This document shows, piece after piece, positions 1-12,179 of a stretch of DNA of 64,000 nt. The notes beneath the pieces were generated by a model. It worked only from the letters and a program-made list of their open reading frames with translations, made no database searches and had not been told where the DNA came from. Source of the stretch: Auricularia sp. M13 (Eukaryota > Basidiomycota > Agaricomycetes > Auriculariales > Auriculariaceae). The position numbers and the translations under genes were made by a program. The stretch covers positions 4,216,001 through 4,280,000 of the forward strand of contig CM073198.1 in the NCBI GenBank assembly GCA_037042915.1. Reading direction: 5' to 3'. Each line of letters starts with the position of its first letter. The stretch's first letter is position 1.

Positions 1-1795
1 ACCCTTCGCCCCCCCTATGGCCCCCGGCCCACTGTATATATCCCCCATGTTAGCTTCATGAACCATTCCGTGCGATTCTTGACCGAATCTGTATTTACTG
101 CAGTGAATGTCGATGACATGATTTGAGCATTGCCTGAACCGCGTCCGATAAACGCGCAAATTCACGAGCAGGCCGAGGACGCCGCGTTACATTCACGCGA
201 TTGCAGTCGAACCTGACTATATATCCTTGGCGAGCAATGCAGTGCGAGACGTGTTACGGATTCTGCTTTAGATGTGTTTGCGAGGACGGGTCCTCCTGGA
301 CCGTGAGGGAGAAAGGATTAAGCGCGTGGCCGACGCGCGAGAATGCCGTCTCAGACCTCAATATGCTGCTGTCTGCGTGATCTGCCGCTGCGTGCGTCGC
401 AGGCGCTGGAACGCGGTTTAAAGCGCCGACCGCAGGCATATCTGCGGCCGGCGGCAAGCGCCGCATGTTTCCCACCCTCACGTCCCAGCGCCCGCACTGA
501 GTTGTGCCGCGCGCCGACGAGAGCTTCTCGACGCTAGTGTACTGTGTTGTACCTCTAGCATCGTTGGAGTTCTGCATCGAGGACATTGGCGGCCTACCGA
601 CAGTAGAGGGCACTGAACGGCGCAACAGCAGCGCAAGCACGCCAGAGCTCAACTCCACGAGCGGTACCCCCGTACAGTGGGCTGCATGCAACGTTGCTGA
701 CGGCGCCGAATAGATTAAGACTTCGACGAGATCTTGTGGACGAGCACGCGACCGCAACGGTAAGTACTGGTGCTGCATCCATCGCGTCATTATCTCCCTT
801 CGACTTGGCTTCTTTCGTTGAGGGCCGCGCTCTCGAATGCCAGCGCGCTACGCACTGGCTTGTGCCGCCCGCTGGCGAGGGCTCAGCGGTAGTCAGACCT
901 GTACTGGTTGGTACCTCTGACGTTGACGACTTGGCCGTCGTTGTACATTCTCCCACCCGCGTTGCTCGTATCCATGAAAAAGTCACTCATAATCTTTACA
1001 GACACCCGAACGCGCACGACAGCCGCACACTCCAGCCGCGTCTGCAACTGTACGTACTTCTGCTGCGCCGCGTCATTCCTCGCACTTCGACTTGGCTTCT
1101 TTCGTTGAGGGCCGCGCTCTCGAATGCCAGCGCGCTACGCACTGGCTTGTGCCGCCCGCTGGCGAGGGCTCAGCGGTAGTCAGACCTGTACTGGTTGGTA
1201 CCTCTGACGTTGACGACTTGGCCGTCGTTGTACATTCTCCCACCCACGTTGCTCGTATCCATGAAAAAGTCACTCATAATCTTTACAGACACCCGAACGC
1301 GCACGACAGCCGCACACTCCAGCCCGCGTCTGCAACTGTACGTACTTCTGCTGCGCCGTCGTCATTCCTCGCACTTCGACTTGGCTTCTTTCGTTGAGGG
1401 CCGCGCTCTCGAATGCCAGCGCGCTACGCACTGGCTTGTGCCGCCCGCTGGCGAGGGCTCAGCGGTAGTCAGACCTGTACTGGTTGGTACCTCTGACGTT
1501 GACGACTTGGCCGTCGTTGTACATTCTCCCACCCGCGTTGCTCGTATCCATGAACAAGTCACTCATAATCTTTACAGACACCCGAACGCGCACGACAGCC
1601 GCACACTCCAGCCCGCGTCTGCAACTGTACGTACTTCTGCTGCGCCGTCGTCAATCCTCGTCGTCATCCCTCGCACCGACTTGGCTTCTTCGTTGAGGGC
1701 CGCGCTCTCGAATGCCAGCGCGCTACGCACTGGCTTGTGCCGCCCGCTGGCGAGGGCTCAGCGGTAGTCAGACCTGTACTCGTTGGTACCTCTGC
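1..1795 (+). repeat. Left long repeat arm with ~289-bp tandem units
   Basis: This is the inverted counterpart of 12615-14740. The outer ~250 bp (from the window edge) is matched base for base over long stretches by the complement of about 14490-14740. Segment 250-800 matches 13970-14490. From about 800 to 1795 there are three full units and one partial unit, with equivalent positions near 820, 1109, 1396 and 1695 (period about 287-300 bp). The period is not a multiple of three, so the long open frames across it are not one repeat protein. Because homology already exists at base 1, the arm probably continues upstream of the window. Segment 250-700 itself looks like an older, diverged unit of the same array. 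Confidence 0.93.
883..1566 (-). other. Recurrent 35-codon ORF, three copies in left arm
   Basis: Each tandem unit holds one short ATG-to-TGA frame pointing toward the outer end of the arm, at 883-990, 1170-1277 and 1459-1566. The peptides begin MSDFFMDTSN or MSDLFMDTSN and end RGTNQYRSDYR. Differences are single bases. It is too short to call coding on sequence alone. See the matching entries in the other two arms. Confidence 0.4.
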
Positions 1796-2061
1796 CGCCG
1801 TTCAGGACCGCGCGAGCGGCTGTCGTCCCTTCGTCTTCCGCCGTGCCCAGTATCGCGCAGTGTTACTGGTATTCATCTACGCTAAGATTTCCCGGAACTT
1901 GCGAACGACGAACCTCTCGCCCATCCAACCTCTCGATTCGCACTGTAAGTTTGTAACCGCCCTGCTCTGAACGCAACTGAGGTGGCGCTTGGGCCGCTGC
2001 ACAGCAACTCACGATGTCAACCGACGGGTGGCTGAACAATATTCAGAATCGGAGCTATGAG

Positions 2062-5000
2062 GACCGGGGTACTTCCAGCGATCGCATCGTGCCTGCTACC
2101 GTTGCACTGACGAGTACGGAACAGAACTGGAACCCCCCGAGGTGTTGGCGCGGAGTCTGCTGGAGTGGGAACGCGAGAAGTACGTCGCTGCGCTGAAGAA
2201 AGATGCTGTTGAGCGTGAGGCGGAGCGGCGCGAACGAGAGAGGACTCCGCCAATGGAAAGGTAGGCAGCTAACGTGTCGCGCATGCATGCATTTATCACT
2301 GGTACAGCGGGGCCGGCATGCCGTCGGCCTTCCTCTCGTCGACAGAGAAGGAGCTCAGATTGGTGAACCTGTCCACACTCGAGCGACCGACGCGACTGTT
2401 GCAACCCGGAGGCGTGCTAGACCCGGTTATGACGGGCTTTCTTCAATGCGTCAAAGTTATCCAGAAGACTGAACTTCTCCGGAAACGGCGCACGCCCCAA
2501 GTCAACGACGCACTCGTGATGGCGGAGACTCCATGGCGGGAGCCACCCAACTTCCCGTTCGACCATGCGCCCTGGCACGAGTGGTTGCTTAAGTCTCCTC
2601 CAGACGGCGCTGCGTCTGATGGGCGCTTCGTACTCGGGCCTATGCCTTTACCGCCGCCATGGCGCCCGGACCAGGCTCAGTTCACGAGCCCGGAGGACCT
2701 GCTGCACCATCTGAAGACGGACTGGCTTAAGGAGGCGGACGAATGGGTAGAGAAAACCAACCAGGACATCAGGATTGCGGAACTCATGACGGGTACTCTG
2801 CGGGAGGCGGAATCGCGCGAGCAGCAGGAAGAGGCGTATCGCAAGCGCCTCCCTCCGCCTCCGGAACCGCTCTCTGCAGCTCCCTATGTGCTGTGGAACT
2901 GGCTGCCGCGGGAAGTATACCGCAACGATCCCCTGGCGCCCACACTTCGGCGACACGGCTATTTCGTAGCCTACACGCTGATGCGAGCCCCGAGACCCAA
3001 CCCCAACGGTAACCTGGTTTACATACGGACGAACGTAGATTACATCCCGCCACTTCCGGCTGGCAAGCCGGCGAGACGACGGACAGATGGACGCTTCGGC
3101 CCCGCTGAAATATCAAGATACGCTCAGTGGCACCAGATCGGGCAGTGGCATGCGGCGTTCATCCCGATGATGCGCAAGGACGGTCTGCCGCACAAGAACG
3201 AGCACAGCAATCTGGAAGGCGACATAGCATGGTACATCCCCGACTTCACACAGCACTTCAGGCCCTGCGGGGATGACGCGTACTACCTCTCTCCCGAACT
3301 CGTTCAAGCGCTCATCGCCGCATGGAAGGTCGACTACGGGCGGTTCCAGAGTTTCATGAAGAAATATCCCAAGTTCGTCGGCCAGCCGTTCAACGCTGTC
3401 GCCCAAGCGAAACTGTCGCTCGACCTGCTCAAGCGTTGTCCACTTTCGCCGCGCGATATCGTCGAGGAGTTGGCGAGCTTTCAGCGCTGTATACTCGAGG
3501 TGCGAGGGTGGAACTCGTACCTGCGCTGCCGTCTCTGGCTGCGCGGGTACGAAGAACGACTCAGCAAGCCGTCGATCCTGCCCGCGGCGGACGCGCGCGA
3601 CCCCCTTGCTCGCCGTTGGACGCGCGGCGTGTTCACCGACGACATCGACGTCGCGCAGCGCTACGCGCAGTACGCCGTGCCCGTCTTTCATGTCGAGGTA
3701 GTCAACTCTGGCTTCAAGCCGCCTGCGGACCACTTTGTGCCGGAAGGGCCGCTATACATACCACGGCTGCTGGAGCTGCAATACGTCAAGGAGGCGTGGA
3801 ACGATATGCGCATGCTACCGCATGTGCGCGCCGTTCTCGAGGATATCAACCTGCATGGCGGCCAGCAGAACCCCGCGCCCCACCCGATAGAAGATGATCA
3901 GCCGGCGCCGCTCGACGACGAGATGCGGCCGCCGGACGATGTCATGATGAGAGACGATGTGCGACCACCGGACGACGACGTGGTGATGGGCGACGATTCC
4001 TTGCCGCCACCGCCGCCGCCGCCGCCGCCGCCAGAAACAGCGTCCGCTCCGTTGCCGACGATGCTGCCATTGGCGCCGGCTCCTTCAACATCCAGCAGCT
4101 CACAGCAGCCGATAAAGCGCAAAGGTAAGTTTACTATGGGCACACTCAGCTACCTATCTGATGGTCATGGAGTGATCGACTACAGCGACATCGATATGAC
4201 AAGGATTCGCGGAGCCGTCGAGAGGGCAGAGACTAGCGGGGGAACAAAACGCAAGCGGGACGGTAAGCACAGCTGCGCATAGCAGTTCAAGACGAATATT
4301 TACGCACGCGCGACTAAGCAGCGAAGATCAAGAACCCGCGGGACACGGGCGACAAGAAGCGCAAGACGAACAAGTTGAACGCAAGGGAGAGGCAACCTTC
4401 CGTGCTGCAGCAGAGGTTCCCTTACGGTCGGCGCCGCGACGGGCTTCCAGCATTGCCGGCATGGTGGCCGCAGCCGTGGGCTACGGCGGCCGAGCAGGTC
4501 GGTTTGACCCTGGGTCGGGACGAGGAGCGCATGAAGATGCTCAAGGACGCGCCCGACTTCCCCGTCGACCTGAGTGCAAATCCAGGACGGGAGCTACTGA
4601 TACCTGTCATGGAGCACCTTGTCGGCTTCGCAGGAGAGGAAAGGAAACGCTCATACATGATCGCGTCGTGGATAAGGCTCCGTCCGCATCGCATGCGGGT
4701 CCTGGCGACGCAGCCGGTGCGCGAAGTGACTACGTACACTGCGCGTAATTGGCGGAACATTCTGCGCAAGGTCATTCCGGCGGCGATGGATATCGAGTGG
4801 GGACTTCAGCTTGGACTGCGCCAGGAGCAGGAGCCCGCGCGCGTCGTTGTCGAAGACGACGACGAAGATGAGCAGCTTGAGGTGGAGATGGCGTGCGAAG
4901 CGTTGGTCTCTGAGGCGTCATCGGTCATATCCAGCGCGGCTCCATCAACGACGGCTTCTGCACCACCCTCGACAGCAGCGACGACGCAGGCCTCGTCATC

Positions 5001-6568
5001 GGACAGCGAGCACGAGCACTGGGAGGACTTGGACGACGACGACATAGACATGACGCGCGTCAACCCCGACGGCTCCGCCATCGCCGTAGTCAGTCAATAC
5101 TTCGAGCCGCAGATCGGAGGGCAGCGCACGGACGACGGCGAACTGCTGGCGGTGGAGGACGAGCGCTACCTGTACGAGCCGTCCGGCTGGCGATGGAAGA
5201 AGTTGGGCAACCAGCGCGGCTTACGGGAGTTCACCTGGTACGCGGAGGATGGCGCGGGTGACGACGGCGTCCTCGAGTTCAAGTTATTCGGTGCAGCCCA
5301 GCGCGAGGAATACGAGGACTACGCGCAGTGGTGGGACTACATGGGCGGTAGGATTTTTCACTTCCTCGACCACGACGGCATTCGCAAAGGTGGTGACTTC
5401 GCCGGGGAGCGATTGACGAAGCCGCTGCGCCTGTTCCACCAGGATGGGGCTCGGAGGCCCGTGTACGACTTTAACACCAAGGACAGCCCGTGCGGCTGCG
5501 TCTCTGGCCAGCGCAGGCATTCCGCGCACCGTGAGTACGCGATAAGCGCAAAAGAATCGTACTGACTGCAGCTTGTTTAGGCTGAAGGTACCGCACGATG
5601 CGCTGGGCGCTGTTGGCTCGCGCACTCGCAGCCAGAAGTTTGCTCTGCCGAACGGCGAGTATGAGAAAGTGTACCCCAATGCACCGCGGCCGGGGGGCAT
5701 TACACGGCCGCAAACTGCAGTGGCGAAGATCACTGCCCCTGCGCCGCCCTTGTCTTCCTCGTCGACCTCGGCGTCGTCAGTACCGCTGCCCGCACCACCC
5801 TCAGCGATGGCAGCATCCTCTTCCTCGTCCGCATCACCAGCGGCATCGTCGGCGGCGCAGCGTGAGACGCGAAGCGCCGCGCAACCAGCAGCGCCGTCCA
5901 CAAGTTCGTCGTCGTCGTCTGCGCCGCCAACGGCGGCGACCGCGGTCTCTTCATCGCCGACAACAACATATATGTCGTCTGCGGCGCCGCAAGCTGCGCA
6001 ACCGGCTGCTGCTGCCGCCGTGAGTGCCCCGACTCCATTGTACGACTTGCTGCAGCCGAAGGGCCCGATGTACTACAACGATCGCGAGCTGCCCGCGTTC
6101 GCGGGCACCCCGGACGCGAACTACTGTTGGCCGAGCGCAGAATGGAGGGCGCTCATTATTTGGGACATGGCGGAGCTCACTTTCCGTACGGCGCTGTTTG
6201 CGCTGGACGACTGTCTGCGGAGGACGTACACTTGGTGCAAGCCCTTGAACACGGAGACAGCGGTCCAACGCCAGAGTATGTTGTGCGCGATTTGGGGAGA
6301 TTCGTCATTTGTCCCGGACGGGCCGAGCCCTCTCACAGCGACGGACTGGCGCGCGCGACAAGACTCGATCAGAGCGTTTCACTGTATAGTGTCGACATGG
6401 CCGCGTGCCGCTCTACCATCTCCACCTGCTGCGTTCGACGATGAGGCGGACTTTGTCGCTTTCGAGAAGCAAGTCTGGAACGTATATACGCAGACCTACG
6501 CGGATTACTTCTTTCGGGAGCCCCCTGTCCCGATGCAGTACCCACCAGTTGTCCCGTGGTCCGAGTAG
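2062..6568 (+). CDS. Large Agaricomycete-specific family protein, at least 4 exons
   Basis: Function unknown. Exons that join in frame: about 2062-2260, 2308-4262, 4322-5534 and 5581-6568 (introns of 47, 59 and 46 bp; the last donor, GTACGC, is weak). From base 2070 this gives 1,448 codons without a stop. Visible parts: an N-terminal CYRC pair and a charged coiled-coil-like stretch; a central region with a MRAPRPN..WHQIGQWHAAF block and later RRWTRGVFTDD...YAVPVFHVEV, which I recognise from memory as the hallmark of a large family of hypothetical proteins in mushroom genomes; proline runs near 4008-4032; KRKR/KKRK nuclear-signal-like clusters around the third exon junction; acidic patches; a Ser/Ala/Pro-rich linker (5740-6010); and a C-terminal domain ending PMQYPPVVPWSE. 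The true start is unresolved: an ATG at 2014 is in another frame, and the coding frame meets TGA at 2058. It sits directly inside the left arm and is transcribed away from it. Confidence 0.8.
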
Positions 6569-7189
6569 GAACGTTTCTGGATATTTTCTGCCGTCTCTCA
6601 ATATATGTATCAGTTTCTTGAAACGGAATTGCGTGTCTTTGTTACTATATGGTTGCTGCTGAATCGAATTCAACGAATCTTGTAATATACCACTTGCATC
6701 GTCAGTCTCAACAGTCGAATTAACGTCATCCTGATAATATCGATTGCTACCTACTGTTCAACTGCCTCATCGAAATCTGGGGACGACCGGGGATAAGCTG
6801 TTGCGTTGAATACCGGTACCACTCGTGTTCGCCGCTCCACCCGGGTCCATTGCTCCCCTGAACCTGCGATTCACAAATACTACCCAGGCTTCGAGTGCAT
6901 TGGACTTCTCCGGGCGAGGAATTGGATAGGATGGATGTGGTACTTTGGATCGTCTCGTAGAAGTCCTCATCAAATAATAGTGCTGGTTTTGCAGCTCCTT
7001 TATTTCGTTTGATACCTCAGGCGTTGGCTATGGGATCGATTGAGTCGCATACAAAACGAAGTATAATGCGCGCACTGGGCTAACCGCGGAAGCACCGTTG
7101 CTGCGAGCTTGACTATGATTACGGCCTCGCCTGGAACGTCTACTCTGTTGAATTGATGTCATCGTGGTGTCGCATGCGTTCGTGACCGA
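6569..7189. other. Intergenic stretch, nothing recognised
   Basis: 3' flank of the large gene. Only short open frames without splice support; no repeat shared with other parts of the window was seen. Confidence 0.5.
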
Positions 7190-7637
7190 CGCACTGTGTT
7201 TGAAAGCGTCTCGAACCAGTTTGCGCGAGTTGGACTAGCTGCGTTTTGCAGGATCGGTGTCTCCGCCAGTTGGCTCCCTTCTGTCCCAACGTTATCCTCC
7301 GCACCGACCTCGTCGACATCTTCTTCCATCTACTTATGTCAATTAGCGAGTTCACAAACTCGGCGAGTTGACAATGCCTTGTCAGTGTCGGAATCTGTCA
7401 CAGTTCCCCACGATCCTGCATCCAGTCGTTGTCGAAGCTTACGGATGGATTTCCCGTATGAGACAGCATGAACTGAGGCTGCTGTGTGACCGGCGCCTGG
7501 GACCGAAGGAAGCCATCCTGGATATCCGGCAGAGCAGAGTGATTTTCGGCTGGCAGAGATTGATGATGATTCGCATCAGGGGTGACCGAGCTGGCCATGG
7601 CATGAGGCAGAATCGAACATGACTTATATGGTGACAC
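7190..7637 (-). CDS. Putative exon-bearing orphan gene, structure unresolved
   Basis: Two minus-strand segments look coding by composition. One, within 7398-7637, encodes a Gln/Pro/Ser-rich stretch (HHQSLPAENHSALPD). The other, around 7200-7335, encodes an acidic stretch starting MEEDVDEVGAEDN and ending near ANWFETLSNT, followed by a GTGCGT donor. A GTTTGT...TAG segment could link them, but I could not find a set of splice sites that keeps frame throughout. No family recognised. Confidence 0.3.
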
Positions 7638-7984
7638 GGGTTGATAAATTACGAAATAGGATGATAATAGATCAAGAATTCATATACTGACTCGTCACAG
7701 AAATGTGCGTAGAGTGAGGCAGGAGCGCACACAATATGCCGGGCATACTCTGCGAGTTATCTAGTACCCCTCACCTCGGAAACCTATCCGGTGAATAGAG
7801 TATTCCATCGGAGCGCACAACATTGATACAGGGCGAATGGTGGGACAGCGGCGCTCCGGTGGCGGGAGGGCGGGCTGGCAGATGAATCCCACCAGGGGCT
7901 CGCAACGATCGCACCGGAGGCGTGCGCATTCCGAATCGCAGTCGCGCCAAGCTCATGGTGCTGAGCGACTGTGAGCATGATACT

Positions 7985-8475
7985 GGGTCTTGCGCGATAA
8001 GCACTCACGCTTGAGGCGTGCGCCTGGACCTGCTTGTCGTTGGAATTGGCCGCGACCGCGGGTAGCTTGCGCAAGTTCGATTCCAATACCTACGACGAGG
8101 ACCTGCTGGAGCTGGCGCAGCCGCTGGCCCGGGCGCACGGTCGAACAGACCAGCAGAACGCGTAGCAGAGCTGGCGGCAAGGGACGCTCGGCACGCGCCG
8201 GACATTCCTTCGCTCCTACCAGCACGAGCGAGCAATATGTCCCTGGCCTGCTCGTGACACGCGATGGCCGATATCTCGGAGTCTTGCTGATTTCTCGGTA
8301 TTTCTCTCGCTGATTGCTCAGTACGTTGCCCGCCGCTGGCTCAATATGTCGCCCGTGTCGCTCGCGGCTCCAATACGTACCTGGCGCACAATATGACATC
8401 GATATCTCTAGGTCTTGCTGCTGACTCAATATATCACCGGTTCTGGTTCAATATGTCCCCGTGGTCGCTCGCAGC
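7985..8475 (+). repeat. Degenerate copy of the CTTGAGGC / CAATATGTC repeat family
   Basis: Contains ACGCTTGAGGCGTGCGCCTGG followed by GGACCTGCTTG, as in the 2.5-kb repeat near 16738 and at 23131. The tail carries scattered CAATATGTC motifs (8232, 8344 and 8450 regions) like the minisatellite tails of the better copies. It lies inside the 1-14740 block, so that block has been hit by this repeat family. Confidence 0.6.
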
Positions 8476-8612
8476 TTCGATACGCACCGGGCGCCCCCAG
8501 TAGTTCTTCCCCAACCCCAACACGAAGTGTTGAGTTTTGCACTAATCCATCATAAGGCTCGAGCTCCGAATCGTATTGATGTAAACTTGGTCTCATAACA
8601 GCATCAGCTCAT

Positions 8613-9245
8613 CTACATGATTGGCCCTTCTTGCGACGCAGCGGCTTTGACTACTTTGCGACGCTCGTCAGCCACTGCGTTACAGAGATGCAGAAATCGC
8701 GGCTGCGTCTTGGCCACCCCCCATACCCGCGAAAACAGCAAGCTGATCCGCGCCTCGCGTTCCCATTCGATGCTAGGATGTATGGCTAGAAGTTCGACCT
8801 CCGAGCTCCGCATGGCCCGTCGAAGTGCACAGCGGAACACCATAAACACATTTGCAGTCTGGCGCGATGTAGGCGGATCGTTGGCCTCCCAGTCTTGCAG
8901 CAATTCGCCTGACTCCAGGATGCGCAACGTCTCCGCGATGATGTCCGAATACACAGTTTGGCATATGTGCGTCCACACTGGCTGAGCAAATCAGACCTAT
9001 ATCGTCCGAAAAAGCTGAAATCGAATTACAGGTGACTCGAATGCCGAGTTCTCTCGCTGTGCTCGGCCGCGATGCCTTGCAGGGGAAGAGCCTAGAGCAC
9101 GGCTTTGACCAGACCGTCGTGACGACTTTGATACAGATACGCACCTGCTGGCTATTCTGATCTGCGGACATGTAGCCTGATTACTTGTTGTCGTGGCTGG
9201 AAGCCGGTAGGACAAGATTGTCGTAGCTGGAAGCGGGTAGGGCAA
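8613..9245 (-). CDS. Putative two-exon orphan gene
   Basis: Last exon 8613-8981 encodes 122 residues starting PVWTHICQTVYSDII and containing FRCALRRAMRSSEVELL; it ends at a stop at 8613. A GTAATT..CAG intron of 48 bp (8982-9029) joins it in phase 0 to an upstream open frame covering 9030-9245 (GRAQRENSAFESP at its end). No ATG begins that frame, so the real start lies further upstream or in a missed exon. A different-frame ATG at 9171 is less likely. No known domain is recognised. It is convergent with nothing obvious and lies inside the arm-flanked block. Confidence 0.45.
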
Positions 9246-9782
9246 GACTCGTGCAATGGAGTGGCCCTGTTTGTGAGCATATATGCATTTGCGTTGTTAG
9301 CTGAGTTCATGTCCACCACGTGTTCGCCAGGGGCGCATGGAATCATGTCATTCGGCCTGCCCGGTCCGAATACGCCGCGTGTACTTATGATAATCGAGAT
9401 CTTATCCCCGTCAAGATCCAAGCAAATGCAAGACGCCGTCCGAACGGTATGCCCCTTCCCTTACCGAGGCGTAGCAGCGGTCTACATAGTGCAGCGGGGA
9501 GGGTGAGGACTCGTGACCTCGCCGAGAATGCTGTGCGCAGTGCGAGTGCTTTGGTCGCCCATGTGCCTGGCTAACTCAATACGGACATATTGCGAGTACG
9601 CTGCTCGGTCCCCATTTGGACTAGCCGCTACTTAATCAGTCAGAACCGCGTAAGGCGTCGAACAAGCCAGATCTGCCTCGTGGCAACCTCGACGCGCGCA
9701 AGTGACTCTCAGTGCACGTTCCTATCTCCTGGCGTGTAAATGGCAGAGGCAGATCGCTCCTGCGAAATCGTCGCTTGCCGTC
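9246..9782. other. No confident gene; short tandem duplication at its edge
   Basis: A minus-strand open frame 9152-9421 (MDLDGDKISIIIS start) is exon-like but unsupported by splice sites. Around 9185-9246 a roughly 30-bp segment (TTGTCGTGGCTGGAAGC) is repeated in tandem with few changes. Confidence 0.4.
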
Positions 9783-10611
9783 ATGTCCCCAACTCGCTCT
9801 AAACCGCCCTCTTCGCCGACGACTGCAATGAAACGCGGCTGGAAACCTGCGACAGAGGAACACCATGCAGACCTTGCTGCTCTTAGCGACGGCCTTATCA
9901 CTAGCCTTCTATCTGCCTGTGGCAACTCCGGGACCATGATTGCTGTACGTCTTATCTAGTTCATTTGCTACGACGAAGCACTAGTACTGACGGTGCCATA
10001 GTCTGACGCGCCGTCTGGCACGAGCAGATCCCGCCGCAAGACGACGAGCCCACGCAAAGTCGTCGATCCGGAGACCGAGGTAATGTGAACTGCCGGACCT
10101 TTAAGAGAAGCCACTGACAATCTGTGAGGAATGCGACGGGCGGCCGATGAAGGAACTTGTGTCGGTGCGTTGCAAGTCGAGGTCTGCAAGACATTAACAC
10201 TCACCGACCAAGCTCGTTCGCCTTTTGCCATTTCGCAGAGATTTTGTCTGGGATCCAACCCCTCTGATTTTCGAGATCGTTTGGGTATGGGTCTGCATCC
10301 GCTTACTACACTGTTCTGCGCTGAAATTGAATGAATAGACCGTGGTTGCGCGCGGGTTCACGGCTCACGACATCCTAAGCATCACCATCATCACCGACAG
10401 GATCGAAACGGTGAGCTATGCATTAGGCTATCTGTAGACATTGAGTCTGACGAATCAGACGTATTCTGGCCCGCCGATCGCGTCCGGGGTGAGTGTAACC
10501 CCTTCATGTTATTTCCTAGTTGACGCGGACAAGATCCCGAACGCGACCTACCATTATCTGGATGACGTCGTATTTGAAGTCGAACTCGTCAAGACTAGGG
10601 TCGAGACGTGA
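9783..10611 (+). CDS. Seven-exon orphan gene, 179 residues
   Basis: Exons 9783-9944, 10002-10079, 10129-10175, 10239-10284, 10339-10410, 10446-10488 and 10520-10611 join in frame to a stop at 10609. The product starts MSPTRSKPPSS, has a basic SRSRRKTTSPRK segment, then MKELVSVRCKDFVWDPTPL, TVVARGFTAHDILS and ends DDVVFEVELVKTRVET. No family is recognised and no signal peptide or membrane helix is evident. Donors include GTACGT, GTAATG, GTCGAG, GTATGG, GTGAGC and GTGAGT. The fifth intron would be only 35 bp, short even for a basidiomycete, so that junction is the weakest part. Reading frame is preserved across all six introns, which is hard to obtain by chance. Confidence 0.6.
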
Positions 10612-10859
10612 TAATGTACACTGAAATACACGGCCTTTGTAAAGACTCGATGGATTAATATAGTCCCCCTCTCACGAGCTTATCAAATCGAAACCTCAGT
10701 GCGCATTATTCGAAATTATTTACATAATCATGATTGGACATGAAGACGAAAGTCTATCAGCAACCGATCCCACAACGTAAAATGACCCGAGGCTCAGGCA
10801 CTGCCGCAAGACTCTGAAAACCTGTTTCCTCCTCCGACACGTTCGCTTGACCATCTCTC

Positions 10860-11376
10860 ATGTCGACGCAAAGTTGCAAGCCTGAGAGCCTGGGGCAGGA
10901 AGAAGTTCAGCGCGAGATCCCGCCACCACCCGACTCGTATGCTGCCCACGCCGCTGAATTACCGCCGCCCGAACCTCGTATCTTCGCTGCTAGTGACTCC
11001 CTGGCGATCAGCCTACTGCGCTCCTCAGAAAGCCCGACAGTTCGACAGCGGAATGCACACTTCCGCGAGGAAGTGCGAGCTCTAGCGGTCCAGGTTCGTA
11101 CGTTGCGCAGCAAGATAAGCCTTGTACTACCCATATGCCTAGAATATGGCTCTCGACGAGGAAGCGTGGGCCTGTTATAGGAAATTGGTACGCTCATCAG
11201 TACTCGTGGAGCTGGAATCTCGAGTAATGCTCCGACAGAGATCTATTCAGATAGCATACGTGGAGCTCAGAGGGAAATACGAGGCTATCAAGCGCGAGAT
11301 GACAGGTTTGCCTGCCGCGGGAAGAGCGGGCGGAGGAAACCAGACTTCGGGGAAACGGAGAGCGTCTGCCAAGTGA
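10860..11376 (+). CDS. Three-exon orphan gene, 138 residues
   Basis: Exons 10860-11093, 11143-11187 and 11239-11376, with introns of 49 and 51 bp (GTTCGT..TAG and GTACGC..CAG), both phase 0. The product starts MSTQSCKPESLGQEE, has a Pro-rich REIPPPPDSY stretch, a likely helical middle (FREEVRALAVQ, NMALDEEAWACYRKL, AYVELRGKYEAIKREM) and a basic tail ending GKRRASAK. No domain recognised. It is 250 bp downstream of the seven-exon gene on the same strand. It could be an orphan or a rapidly evolving nuclear protein; nothing here decides. Confidence 0.65.
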
Positions 11377-12179
11377 TGACAGTGGAGACCAGCGTAGTTC
11401 TCGAATTGGGTGAATGAAACAGTGTACGAGCCTGATGAACTCGTCTACGTGTTGGCCAAATGCACAGACTGAACACAACGAAGGACAGTTGCTTAGCGGA
11501 TACCTGGACCACTCTCCTTGTGGGAGAATTACCCCGCCTGTGGGGTACTTTTGCCTGCTGACACCGCTACCAAGTTAAGGCGGTCTCAGCGACTAAGTCA
11601 TGTAGCGACAAGCAAGATAGTACAAAATTACTGTGATACTGTACCATTACGACCATTTATTCATCTTATCAGAAAAATCTAATCTGATGAAGCTCCGATA
11701 AGTAATCGGAGGCGATTTCTGGTATCTAACCTTTTTCTCGTAGGCCAGTGTTACACGTTACAACGAACATATGGTCGTAATGGTACAGTTCGGAGCGGAT
11801 GTACGGTCTATCTTGTAAGTCTGGCAGGCGGCACGATGTCAAATGGGTACGTGGGCATGAGGAAGATACTACACGGAATCGGGACAGGTCGAGACGGAAA
11901 TGCGGCGCGAATGCGATGCAAGACGAGACGCCTGGTGAAGCAGACGCGCGGCACATGCAGAATCCTCATCGTGCGCATGAGACAAGTAAACGAGCCCAAA
12001 AAAGTCTCAGGAGGGGTGTCTGGCAATGTACGCCCAGCACTGCGCCGTCAGCTGGCCGCATTGCAATGCCATCACGCTGTGTGCTCGACTACGGCCGGGC
12101 GGCGGGGCATGCAACATGAGCATCGGACACATGATTAATCGAGTGGGGTGGTCGAAAGAGGCAGATGTTTTCGGCTATT
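11377..12179. other. No gene recognised
   Basis: Open frames at 11799-12138 overlap on both strands and show no splice or composition support. Motif CGACCATTTATTC/ATGGTCGTAATGGTACAG occurs as a short inverted pair near 11650 and 11770. Confidence 0.45.

Noticed and set aside
694-1767. Overlapping 100-190 codon frames across the left tandem array, read as a repeat protein
   Set aside because: The repeat period (about 289 bp) is not divisible by three, so the same peptide appears in shifting frames on both strands in every array; these are by-products of a GC-rich tandem repeat.
800-1795. Tandem array as CRISPR
   Set aside because: Eukaryotic context, 289-bp units without spacer structure and no associated proteins.
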